A stretch of DNA of 64,000 bases from Phycisphaerae bacterium (GTDB lineage Bacteria > Planctomycetota > Phycisphaerae > Sedimentisphaerales > Anaerobacaceae), in NCBI GenBank assembly GCA_016782865.1, contig JADHXR010000002.1, forward strand, positions 1 to 64,000, written 5' to 3'. Positions within the stretch are counted from its first letter, which is position 1. Each line of letters begins with the position of its first letter. The notes beneath the pieces are model-generated. The model did no database searches and was not told the origin of the DNA. It saw only the letters and a program-made list of their open reading frames with translations. A program made the translations under genes and the position numbers. Of this stretch, positions 25,044-33,014 are shown one piece after another.

Positions 25044-26330
25044 GTGTTGCAGAACGATGCCGACAAGTCGCAGTCGAGTAGAGCCGAGAAGGCTCCCGAG
25101 CAAACTGCTCTTTACGATCAGCATATCGGGCTGACCGACAAATCCCATATCGTCTCGTTCGCCGGATATCTCATGCCGCTGTGGTATTCGTCTATTGCCG
25201 CCGAGCACAACGCGGTACGAGAAGCGGCCGGGGTCTTTGATTGTACCCACATGGGCATATTGGAGATCTCCGGAGCTGGTGCTGGCGAGTTCATAGACTT
25301 GCTAACCACCAATAGCATCACGAATCTCAAACCCGGGCGCGCACAGTATTCTTTCATTTTGGATACATCCGGAGGTGTCCTTGATGACGTCATAGTCTAT
25401 CGCAAGGATCGGGACGAGTTTTTCGTTGTAGTCAATGCGGCGAATAATGCCAGGATCAAGAATTGGATCAATGCTCTGCTCAAAGACGAGATCTGCATCG
25501 ATCCGGAAGACGCCGGCAGGAAAGTATCCACCACGCCCCGAGTGCGGGATTTACGCGGTACCGATTGCAGGGACGATTGCAGGGTAGACATCGCCCTGCA
25601 AGGCCCCAAATCGCCGGACGTGCTTTCTGTCTTGATCCGGGACAAAGAGGCCCGGTTGCAGGTTGCCAATTTGCGACCGTTTGAGTTCATGGAGACGGAT
25701 ATCGAGGGCATTGGATGCCTGGTGTCACACACCGGCTACACAGGGGCCAAAAGGGGATTTGAATTGTTTGTGCACCCCGATAAGGCGTCGCGACTGTGGG
25801 AAGCGATTCTCCAGGCGGGAAGGCCGCTGGGGCTGCTGCCGTGCGGCCTGGGTTCGCGCGACAGCCTGAGAATAGAGGCGGGCCTTCCGCTTTACGGACA
25901 TGAACTTGCAGGCGAGTTTGGCATTTCGCCATTCGAGGCCGGCTGCGGCTGGGCCGTCAAGCTGGAAAAAGAGTTCTTTATCGGCAAGACGGCTATGGAA
26001 CAGATATCCAGAGAATATGATATGAAGGTTGCCAGGATCGAACTGCCGGCAGCAAAGGGTATCCGACCTGTTCGACAAAACGATGGCGTGCTGGACAAAA
26101 ACCGCCGGAGTATCGGTTGGGTGTTGAGCTGTGCAAGAATAGGGGAAAGACAAATTGCCCTGGTTTATGCCGACAGAGAATCCATGGAAGAGAACGACGC
26201 GGTCGGGCTGTACTATTCGGCAAGAAGCCGCAGTCAGATCCAGCAAGGCAGGAAACAGAGTATTGAAAAGGGAGAGCTTCTGGAGCCGGACCTCACAGGC
26301 AAGGTCGTGGGTCGATTTGCCAAATTCTAA
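25044..26330 (+). CDS. gcvT: Glycine cleavage system T protein (aminomethyltransferase)
   Basis: 428 residues, slightly longer than the usual about 365. It transfers the methylene unit from aminomethyl-lipoyl-H protein to tetrahydrofolate, releasing ammonia. Hallmarks: LYDQHIGL near the start, MPLWYSS, the DCTHMG element (FDCTHMGILEISG, where classical enzymes have D-x-S-H-M-G), NARIKNWI, and the ARDSLRIEAGLPLYGHEL-type stretch, here SRDSLRIEAGLPLYGHEL. The start is a GTG at 25044 with AGAGG upstream; a TTG is the next codon. It is the first gene after the glycine riboswitch. Confidence 0.93.
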   Translation: MLQNDADKSQSSRAEKAPEQTALYDQHIGLTDKSHIVSFAGYLMPLWYSSIAAEHNAVREAAGVFDCTHMGILEISGAGAGEFIDLLTTNSITNLKPGRAQYSFILDTSGGVLDDVIVYRKDRDEFFVVVNAANNARIKNWINALLKDEICIDPEDAGRKVSTTPRVRDLRGTDCRDDCRVDIALQGPKSPDVLSVLIRDKEARLQVANLRPFEFMETDIEGIGCLVSHTGYTGAKRGFELFVHPDKASRLWEAILQAGRPLGLLPCGLGSRDSLRIEAGLPLYGHELAGEFGISPFEAGCGWAVKLEKEFFIGKTAMEQISREYDMKVARIELPAAKGIRPVRQNDGVLDKNRRSIGWVLSCARIGERQIALVYADRESMEENDAVGLYYSARSRSQIQQGRKQSIEKGELLEPDLTGKVVGRFAKF

Positions 26331-26344
26331 TCGGAGATAACATT

Positions 26345-26725
26345 ATGGTCATCGAGGGATTACTCTACACAAAAGACCACGAGTGGGCACGGATTGACGC
26401 GGACGTCGCAACAATTGGGATCACGGATTATGCCCAGCAGATGTTGGGCGAACTCGTATTCGTGGAGCTGCCCGATGTTGGCAAACAATGCGCCGGAGAC
26501 GATGAGCTGGCTGTCGTGGAAAGCACCAAAGCAGCAAACGATATCTACGCCCCGGTGGCCGGCAAGGTGATCGAAGCGAACGACGAGCTTGAGGCGCAGC
26601 CGGAACTGATCAATCAGGATTGCTACAACGCGGGCTGGATCTGCAGATTGCAGATCACTGACGTCAAATCCGTCGAGAGCCTGATGGATTCAAAGCAATA
26701 CGAAGAGTATTTAGCCGGGCTTTAG
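26345..26725 (+). CDS. gcvH: Glycine cleavage system H protein
   Basis: 126 residues, the normal size. Small lipoylated carrier that shuttles the aminomethyl group between P, T and L proteins. The lipoyl-accepting lysine is K62 in VVESTKAANDIYAP, and the N-terminal YTKDHEWARID and the GITDYAQQMLGELVFVELP stretch are typical. ATG 26345 has CGGAGA upstream. It follows gcvT by about 14 bases in the riboswitch-controlled operon. Confidence 0.96.
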   Translation: MVIEGLLYTKDHEWARIDADVATIGITDYAQQMLGELVFVELPDVGKQCAGDDELAVVESTKAANDIYAPVAGKVIEANDELEAQPELINQDCYNAGWICRLQITDVKSVESLMDSKQYEEYLAGL

Positions 26726-26794
26726 AGCCGCACCCCGAGTTTATCTGGGTACGGCTTCAAGATCAATTGACAAGTTTTGTCAGGAGTGCGATAG

Positions 26795-28126
26795 ATGCCT
26801 TTCATATCAAACACACCTGCGCAGCGAGAGCAGATGCTCGCAGAGATCGGGCTTTCGATGGATGAGCTTTTCGACGACATTCCCAGTCAGCTCAAGACCG
26901 AGGCGTTTGACTTGCCGCGAGGTTTGAGCGAACAGGAAACTCAGGGAAGACTAATGGAGCTGGCTCAGAAGAACGCCACACATCTGACCTGTTTTCTGGG
27001 CGGCGGCTTCTACGATCATTTCATCCCCGCCGCGGTTGACGCTATTGTTTCACGCAGCGAATTCTATACTGCGTACACACCTTATCAGCCTGAACTGTCG
27101 CAGGGGGTCTTGCAGGCAATTTATGAATACCAGTCGATGATCTGTCGGCTGACGGAAATGGAGGTGGCGAACGCCTCGCTATACGACGGCGGGACTGCTC
27201 TCTATGAAGCAATGATGATGGCTCTGCGCATTACGGGTAGAAACAAAGTGATTGTCGATGACAGTGTCAACCCGATCTACCGCGTAATGATCCAGTCGTA
27301 TACGCAGAATCTCAAGATTGAGCTTGATCAGACGCACTGTCAAGACGGCCTGACCAACCGCAACCAGATATTGCAGATGATCGATGACAAGACTGCCGCG
27401 GTTATTGTGCAGAACCCTAATTTTTTCGGGTGCATCGACGAGTTCAGCGACATTGCCGATGCTGCACACGACAAGGGGAGCCTGCTGATTGTCTCGTCCT
27501 ATCCCGTTTCGCTGGGGATACTGAAGACGCCGGCGGCGATGGGGGCCGATATAGTAACAGGCGAAGGGCAAAGCCTGGGCATACCGATGTCGTTTGGCGG
27601 ACCTTATCTGGGTTTTATGGCGTCGGCAAAACAATACGTTCGAAAGATGCCGGGGCGTATCGCGGGTGAAACTCTCGACGCCTCCGGTCGCAAGGCGTAC
27701 GTCCTTACGCTCCAGGCGCGCGAACAGCACATACGCAGAGACAAAGCGACTTCGAACATCTGCTCGAACGAAGCTCTGTGTGCGCTGACTGCACTTGTCT
27801 ATCTCTCGCTGCTCGGCAAAGAGGGCCTCAAGGAAACGGCACAACTCTGCGCCGACAAGGCAAACTATGCATACAGGCGACTGACGGCAATACCGGGCGT
27901 AGAACCGCATTTCAGGGGAAAATGGTTCTTCAACGAATTTGTGCTGGACCTGCCGTGCGAGGCGGCAGATGTGATTGCCAAGTTGATCGAGAAGCGTTTT
28001 GCCGCAGGTTTCCCTTTAGGCAGATATTACGAAGGTATGGAGAATTCTATTTTGATCTGCGTTACCGAGAAGAGAACCAAACAAGAAATTGGCATGTTGG
28101 CCGAAGCCCTGGAGAGTGTTCTATGA
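26795..28126 (+). CDS. gcvPA: Glycine dehydrogenase (decarboxylating) subunit 1
   Basis: 443 residues, N-terminal half of the two-subunit P protein. With GcvPB it decarboxylates glycine in a PLP-dependent reaction and loads the aminomethyl group onto H protein. Typical stretches: FLGGGFYDHFIPAAVD, YTAYTPYQPELSQGVLQAIYEYQ, SLYDGGTALYEA, and near the end IRRDKATSNICSNEALCAL. The PLP lysine is on the other subunit, as expected. The stop overlaps the gcvPB start in an ATGA, ensuring equal synthesis of both subunits. Confidence 0.95.
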   Translation: MPFISNTPAQREQMLAEIGLSMDELFDDIPSQLKTEAFDLPRGLSEQETQGRLMELAQKNATHLTCFLGGGFYDHFIPAAVDAIVSRSEFYTAYTPYQPELSQGVLQAIYEYQSMICRLTEMEVANASLYDGGTALYEAMMMALRITGRNKVIVDDSVNPIYRVMIQSYTQNLKIELDQTHCQDGLTNRNQILQMIDDKTAAVIVQNPNFFGCIDEFSDIADAAHDKGSLLIVSSYPVSLGILKTPAAMGADIVTGEGQSLGIPMSFGGPYLGFMASAKQYVRKMPGRIAGETLDASGRKAYVLTLQAREQHIRRDKATSNICSNEALCALTALVYLSLLGKEGLKETAQLCADKANYAYRRLTAIPGVEPHFRGKWFFNEFVLDLPCEAADVIAKLIEKRFAAGFPLGRYYEGMENSILICVTEKRTKQEIGMLAEALESVL

Positions 28127-29568
28127 AACTCATATTTGAAAAGAGCGCTGCGGGCCGCAGAGGGGTTCGAACAGCTCCAACTGATGTGCCGAGAATAAGC
28201 ATAAGAACTGACCTGCTGCGACAAGAGCCTGCGAATCTGCCGGAACTCAGTGAGCTTGACGTGGTACGGCATTTCACTGAGCTGTCTCGTCGAAATTTCG
28301 GCGTTGACAATAATTTCTACCCGCTCGGCTCATGCACAATGAAATACAATCCCAAAGTTGCCGAGCATATTGCGTCCTATCCCGGCTTTGCCGACTTGCA
28401 TCCCTTGCTGCCTCAGTTGAGGATGGGCGGAATGCTCACCCAGGGCGCACTGCGCGTCCTCCACGAGATCGATCTGCTGCTTCGCGAGATAACCGGCATG
28501 GCGAGATTTACCACCCAGCCTCTGGCCGGAGCGCACGGAGAGCTGACCGGCATGATGATTATGGCGGCTTACCATCGGGAGCAAGGCAATAAGAAAACGA
28601 CTGTTCTTATTCCCGACAGCGCTCACGGGACGAATCCCGCCAGCGCTGCAATCGCCGGCTACAGAGTTGTCTCGATACCCAGCAACGAAAATGGTGTCAT
28701 GGATATCGAAACGATCAAGCAACATCTAAACGATGAGGTGGCCGGGCTAATGCTGACCTGCCCGAACACACTGGGCCTGTTCAATCCGCATGTTAAGGAT
28801 ATCTGCGATCTGATCCACAGCGTAGATGGATTAGCTTACTACGACGGGGCCAATCTAAATGCGATAGTCGGCAAGGCTCGGCCCGGTGACTTCGGTTTCG
28901 ACATCTTACATCTGAACCTGCACAAGACCTTCGCCACACCGCACGGCGGAGGCGGACCGGGAGCAGGCCCGGTGGGTGTTAAGAAGAAGCTGGTGCCGTT
29001 TTTGCCCGTGTCCGTCGTGACAAAACGTGACGACGGCACATACGCGCTGCAATACGACCGCCCCAAATCCATTGGCTATATTGCGCCGTTCTATGGCAAC
29101 TTCGGCGTCGTCCTGAAAGCTTATGTCTACATCCTGATGCTCGGCAAGGAAGGTCTCCGCCGAGTGGCGGAAAATGCCGTTCTAAATGCTAATTACGTGA
29201 AAGAGAAGCTCAAGGGCCATTACAGACCTGCCTTTGACAGGCTTTGCAAGCACGAATGTGTTTTCACCATATCGCAGCGCATGGCACAAAATGGAATTCG
29301 CGCGGTAGATATTGCAAAGGCCCTCATAGACAAAGGCTTCCATCCCCCGACCGTTTATTTCCCGACGATTATCGCCGAGGCAATGATGATCGAGCCCACC
29401 GAGACCGAAAGCAAAGAGACACTCGACAGCTTTATCGATGCGATGATAGAAATTGCCGAGCAGGCCGAGAACGAGCCGGAAAAGCTAAAGGCCGCTCCGA
29501 CAACTGCCGTGGTTTGTCGTCCGAATGAGACCGCCGCAGCAAAGAACCTGAACATAGCTTGCTCATGA
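28123..29568 (+). CDS. gcvPB: Glycine dehydrogenase (decarboxylating) subunit 2
   Basis: 481 residues, C-terminal half of the split P protein. PLP is held by the lysine in HLNLHKTFATPHGGGGPG, the family signature. FYPLGSCTMKYNP near residue 65 and PDSAHGTNPASA are also characteristic. The true start is the ATG at 28123 (ATGA overlap with gcvPA), not the longer open frame from 27778 that runs inside gcvPA. Last gene of the operon; no lipoamide dehydrogenase (L protein) gene follows, so that subunit must be supplied from elsewhere. Confidence 0.95.
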   Translation: MKLIFEKSAAGRRGVRTAPTDVPRISIRTDLLRQEPANLPELSELDVVRHFTELSRRNFGVDNNFYPLGSCTMKYNPKVAEHIASYPGFADLHPLLPQLRMGGMLTQGALRVLHEIDLLLREITGMARFTTQPLAGAHGELTGMMIMAAYHREQGNKKTTVLIPDSAHGTNPASAAIAGYRVVSIPSNENGVMDIETIKQHLNDEVAGLMLTCPNTLGLFNPHVKDICDLIHSVDGLAYYDGANLNAIVGKARPGDFGFDILHLNLHKTFATPHGGGGPGAGPVGVKKKLVPFLPVSVVTKRDDGTYALQYDRPKSIGYIAPFYGNFGVVLKAYVYILMLGKEGLRRVAENAVLNANYVKEKLKGHYRPAFDRLCKHECVFTISQRMAQNGIRAVDIAKALIDKGFHPPTVYFPTIIAEAMMIEPTETESKETLDSFIDAMIEIAEQAENEPEKLKAAPTTAVVCRPNETAAAKNLNIACS

Positions 29569-29641
29569 AGGGCACGCAGCAGACGAAGTCGACCCGCTTG
29601 CTCCCACTTCTCCTCGGTCAGTAACACCCAAACTGCCTGGG

Positions 29642-29671
29642 TGCCATTGCGAAGCGGGCCTCGCAATGACA
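29642..29671. terminator. Bidirectional terminator-like hairpin
   Basis: GTGCCATTGCGA, loop AGCGGGCC, TCGCAATGACAC: eight perfect pairs plus three more beyond one mismatch. It lies between the convergent gcvPB and PQQ-propeller genes. It has no long U-tract, so it may be a weak terminator or a dispersed repeat element. Confidence 0.45.
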
Positions 29672-29704
29672 CCCATCATTTCCTGTCTAAGTCTGGCTCA
29701 ATCA

Positions 29705-30934
29705 TTAAATCGCCCACAGCGTAAGTGTCTCCTGGTCCTTGATGAAGATGCGGCTACCCGCGATTACCGGATGGGCATAGATCTCCGTCTCGGCCACCTT
29801 GTAACTTTTGATCTCGCTGTACGCCTTGCCGTCGGGCTTGAAGACGGTCAATTGAGAATCGTTGGTCAGGGCGATCAGACAAGAGCCGGCGCCAACTATG
29901 GCCCCGAAACCACTTTTGCCGCGTGCAGTTGCATCGGTCCAGGCTGTCTCGCCCGTCTGGGCGTTGATGCAAAAGAGCTTGTTGCCGTCGGAGAGCCCGA
30001 AGAGCAGGCCGCCCTTGAGCACCGGTGTGTTGAACTGCGTGGCGAGATCAGGGTTGCTCCACAGCTCTTTCACAGCGAAACTGTTTCCCTGCTTTTCGAT
30101 CTTGATGGCCTTTGTGCCGCGACCCTTCGCAGCGTAGATCACCGTTTGACCATCGACTATCGGCGTGGCGGCATTGTACGCCATCCTCCCGAGCGGCGAA
30201 GGAAATTGCCACAGGAGTTTGCCGTCGGCTACGCTAATCCCTACAATGCTCTTCTCGGTGGGAGTTGCGATCTGCTTGGTCCCCTCGACCGTAAGCAAAA
30301 CGGGCGAGCCGTAGTCCGGACCTTCACCGGCCCATCGCCACTTCTCATCGCCGGTGGCCAGGTCGTAGGCGATGATTGCACCATTGCCCTGTCCGCCAAG
30401 ATGAGCGATGGCCATTCGGTCAACGATGATCGGCGAAAAGGATGCGAAGAACCTGGGCACAACCTTTGGGAATGGGTCTTTTTGCCAAATAAGCTTGCCG
30501 GTGGCGGCGTCCAGACAGGAAACGACTCCGCCCACGCCCAATGTAACGACCTTTCCATCCGCCACGGCGGGTGAACTTCTGGGCCCCGGGTGCCGGGATG
30601 CCGCTCCGGACACGGCCTGCGCCGTGTATTTGTCCTTCCAAAGCTCTTTTCCATTCGCCGCATTCAGGCAAAGAGTAACTTCCTCATCACCTTGTCGGGC
30701 GGAAACATACAGCTTGTCGCCGACCAGGGCAGGCGTCGAATCGCCAAAACCCACCGTGACTCTCCACTTCTGCGTCAACTCGGCCGGCCATTGCCCCGGT
30801 GCGTCAAATCCGTTCGCTGTCCCATCGCGATTGGCCCCGCGCCACTGTGGCCAATCCTGCGCGAACACGCTACCCGCACCGATCAGAATCACACAACCCA
30901 CAATCACAGCCTTCGATAACTCCGTTCTTGTCAT
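29705..30934 (-). CDS. Secreted PQQ-type beta-propeller protein
   Basis: 409 residues with a signal peptide (AVIVGCVILIGAGSVFAQ) and the mature start DWPQWRGANRDG, a planctomycete hallmark. Repeats of the kind V-x-C-L-D-A-A-T-G-K-L-I-W-Q (SCLDAATGKLIWQ, CINAQTGETAWTD, LNAANGKELWKD) mark the blades of an eight-bladed propeller like BamB and quinoprotein dehydrogenases. I see no proof that PQQ is bound, so it may be a structural or binding propeller outside the cytoplasmic membrane. ATG 30934 has AGGAG upstream. Convergent with gcvPB. Confidence 0.85.
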   Translation of the reverse strand: MTRTELSKAVIVGCVILIGAGSVFAQDWPQWRGANRDGTANGFDAPGQWPAELTQKWRVTVGFGDSTPALVGDKLYVSARQGDEEVTLCLNAANGKELWKDKYTAQAVSGAASRHPGPRSSPAVADGKVVTLGVGGVVSCLDAATGKLIWQKDPFPKVVPRFFASFSPIIVDRMAIAHLGGQGNGAIIAYDLATGDEKWRWAGEGPDYGSPVLLTVEGTKQIATPTEKSIVGISVADGKLLWQFPSPLGRMAYNAATPIVDGQTVIYAAKGRGTKAIKIEKQGNSFAVKELWSNPDLATQFNTPVLKGGLLFGLSDGNKLFCINAQTGETAWTDATARGKSGFGAIVGAGSCLIALTNDSQLTVFKPDGKAYSEIKSYKVAETEIYAHPVIAGSRIFIKDQETLTLWAI

Positions 30935-31162
30935 GGCAATCTCCTAAAAAAAATGATTGTTGTACGTCCAGCACACTTGGCTTCAAACATAGAGACGATT
31001 CCAACATCGGATTTATTGCAGCATTTGCAGAAAACCGCAGCGATCGACCATAGTTTTGCCCGTTTTGTCTTTGTAACCTTATCGGGCAAAATAGCCGGAC
31101 CAAGAGAACCGGAGCCGGGAACCTGATGAAATTGGCTCCCTTATCGTGGATCAGTCTCCTGA
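30935..31162. other. Intergenic, between two leftward genes
   Basis: About 230 bases with nothing recognisable. It should contain the promoter of the propeller gene and the end of the arabinofuranosidase transcript. Confidence 0.3.
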
Positions 31163-32734
31163 TTATTTGATAGCAAGGACGACGACAGATTTGGCGGGGA
31201 TCGTGACAGTGATGAGGTCCCCGTCCACTGTCGAGCCGTTCAATCGTGTCGGCATGACCACATCGGGATTCTTAAAGGTGTTATGAGCCGTCATCTTCTC
31301 GGCCGTCAGGACCCGACCGGAGACCCTCTGTGGAGAAAGTCCCTCAAGCAAACACTCCAACTGCGAATCGCTGTTGGGATTGAGGTTGCAGATCGAGATG
31401 TGCACCGTCCCTCCGGCGTCCCTGGAAGCCGATGCGACCAATTCGGGAATCTGTTGATTCCGGGCCCCGTACCCATGGCACACCAGCTCACTCGGCAATA
31501 GCGTGGCGCCTTGATGTACCTTGAACATCTCAAACACGTGATAGGTCGGTGTGACAATCATCTCTTTGCCCCGGGTCAGAATCATGGCCTGGAGCACATT
31601 GTTGGTCTGGGCGATATTGGCCATCTTGACGCGGTGACAATACTTATTGAACACATTTAGAAAAATTCCGGCCGAGACCGCATCCCGCAGGGTATTCTGT
31701 TGGTACAGAAATCCCGGATCCGTACCGGGTTCGGCATCCCACCAGGTGCCCCACTCATCCACAAACAGATCAATCCTCTTGCGCCGGTCAAATCGGTCCA
31801 TGATCTCAATGTTCTTGGCGATTGTTTCGTCGGCGCCCAGCGTATTCTTCATCAGGGCAAACCATTCCTTCTCATCGAATTCTGTAGCACTTCCCTTGTC
31901 GGTCCAGTTGCCGCTGCCGCGCACATAGTAGTGCAGCGTGACGGCGTTCATGTATCGCGCTGCCTTTTCCATAACCACCTCGGTCCAACGCAGATCCGTC
32001 CCGCCGGGGCCGCATGCCACCTTTACAATTCGGTTGCCCGAGTAGTTGCGCACATAGGTCTGGAAGCGGCGGTACAAGTCCGCGTAATACTCGGCAGTCA
32101 TGTTGCCGCCACAGCCCCAGTTCTCATTTCCCACGCCGAAATAGCGCAGGCGCCATGGTTTCTCGCGCCCGTTTTGACGGCGCAGCCGGGCCATGTCACC
32201 GTCGCTGTCACTGGTCATGTACTCGACCCAGTCCTGCATCTCCTCAACCGTACCAGAGCCTACGTTACCCGCGATGTAGGCCTCGCAGTCGAGCATTTCA
32301 CAGAGGTCCAGAAACTCATGCGTACCGAATGAATTATCGTCGATCACACGGCCCCAGTGGGTATTGATCATCCTGCCGCGCTTGCTACGGGGACCAATGC
32401 CTTCCTTCCAATGGTATTCGTCGGCAAAGCACCCGCCGGGCCAGCGGAGTACGGGGACCTGGATTTTCTTGAGCGCCTCGACCACGTCCTTGCGAATGCC
32501 GCGGACGTTGGGAATGTCCGAATCTTCGCCCACCCAGAAACCCTCGTATACGCAGCGGCCCAGGTGTTCGGCAAAATGTCCGTAGATCTCCGGGGCGATC
32601 CGGTCCCTCCCCTGCTCGACGTGAACGAGCAGTTTGCTGGTTTCGTTGCCGTCGGAGGTAATGCTGGTGGCGGCCCAGACAGAGCCGGTCAACCACAAGA
32701 CGATTATGGCGAGTGTCAGTTTCTTTCGATTCAC
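31163..32734 (-). CDS. GH51 alpha-L-arabinofuranosidase, exported
   Basis: 523 residues with a signal peptide (LTLAIIVLWLTGSVWA). It removes terminal arabinose from plant polysaccharides by a retaining mechanism. The acid/base Glu is in FGVGNENWGCGG (near residue 202) and the nucleophile Glu in LFVDEWGTWWD (near 327). EIYGHFAEHLGRCVYEGFW at the N-terminus is the family signature, and VLRWPGGCFADEYHW follows. The C-terminal beta domain ends in TVTIPAKSVVVLAI. Unlike many GH51 enzymes it carries a signal peptide, so it acts outside the cytoplasm. It diverges from the HzsA-related gene. Confidence 0.95.
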   Translation of the reverse strand: MNRKKLTLAIIVLWLTGSVWAATSITSDGNETSKLLVHVEQGRDRIAPEIYGHFAEHLGRCVYEGFWVGEDSDIPNVRGIRKDVVEALKKIQVPVLRWPGGCFADEYHWKEGIGPRSKRGRMINTHWGRVIDDNSFGTHEFLDLCEMLDCEAYIAGNVGSGTVEEMQDWVEYMTSDSDGDMARLRRQNGREKPWRLRYFGVGNENWGCGGNMTAEYYADLYRRFQTYVRNYSGNRIVKVACGPGGTDLRWTEVVMEKAARYMNAVTLHYYVRGSGNWTDKGSATEFDEKEWFALMKNTLGADETIAKNIEIMDRFDRRKRIDLFVDEWGTWWDAEPGTDPGFLYQQNTLRDAVSAGIFLNVFNKYCHRVKMANIAQTNNVLQAMILTRGKEMIVTPTYHVFEMFKVHQGATLLPSELVCHGYGARNQQIPELVASASRDAGGTVHISICNLNPNSDSQLECLLEGLSPQRVSGRVLTAEKMTAHNTFKNPDVVMPTRLNGSTVDGDLITVTIPAKSVVVLAIK

Positions 32735-33014
32735 AAGAAGTCTCCTATTATCATCACGTATTAAATATATCGCGATTCAAGCACCAAGCCGAGGCCTTGA
32801 AACCCATATAACCTACTCCATCGTCGCCAGTCCATCAAGGGGCAGTTGCCAACCGCGTCATCGGCGAACGGGAATTGGCGGCAATCGGATGGAACGGCAA
32901 GCCCCTCGACAGCGGAAGTTGTGAAATCAGATGCAAGTATTCCCTTGAATTTCCCAGCCGATTCGACGATAATCCGGTATAGATAAGTCTCAAGAACGGA
33001 CAAGGAGAACACAG
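32735..33014. promoter_or_regulatory. Divergent intergenic promoter region
   Basis: 280 bases separating the arabinofuranosidase (leftward) and the HzsA-related gene (rightward). The latter has AGGAGAA about eight bases before a GTG start at 33015. No clear operator seen. Confidence 0.35.

Noticed and set aside
27778-28122. N-terminal extension of GcvPB
   Set aside because: This part lies fully within gcvPA in another frame; the ATGA overlap at 28123 gives the normal start.
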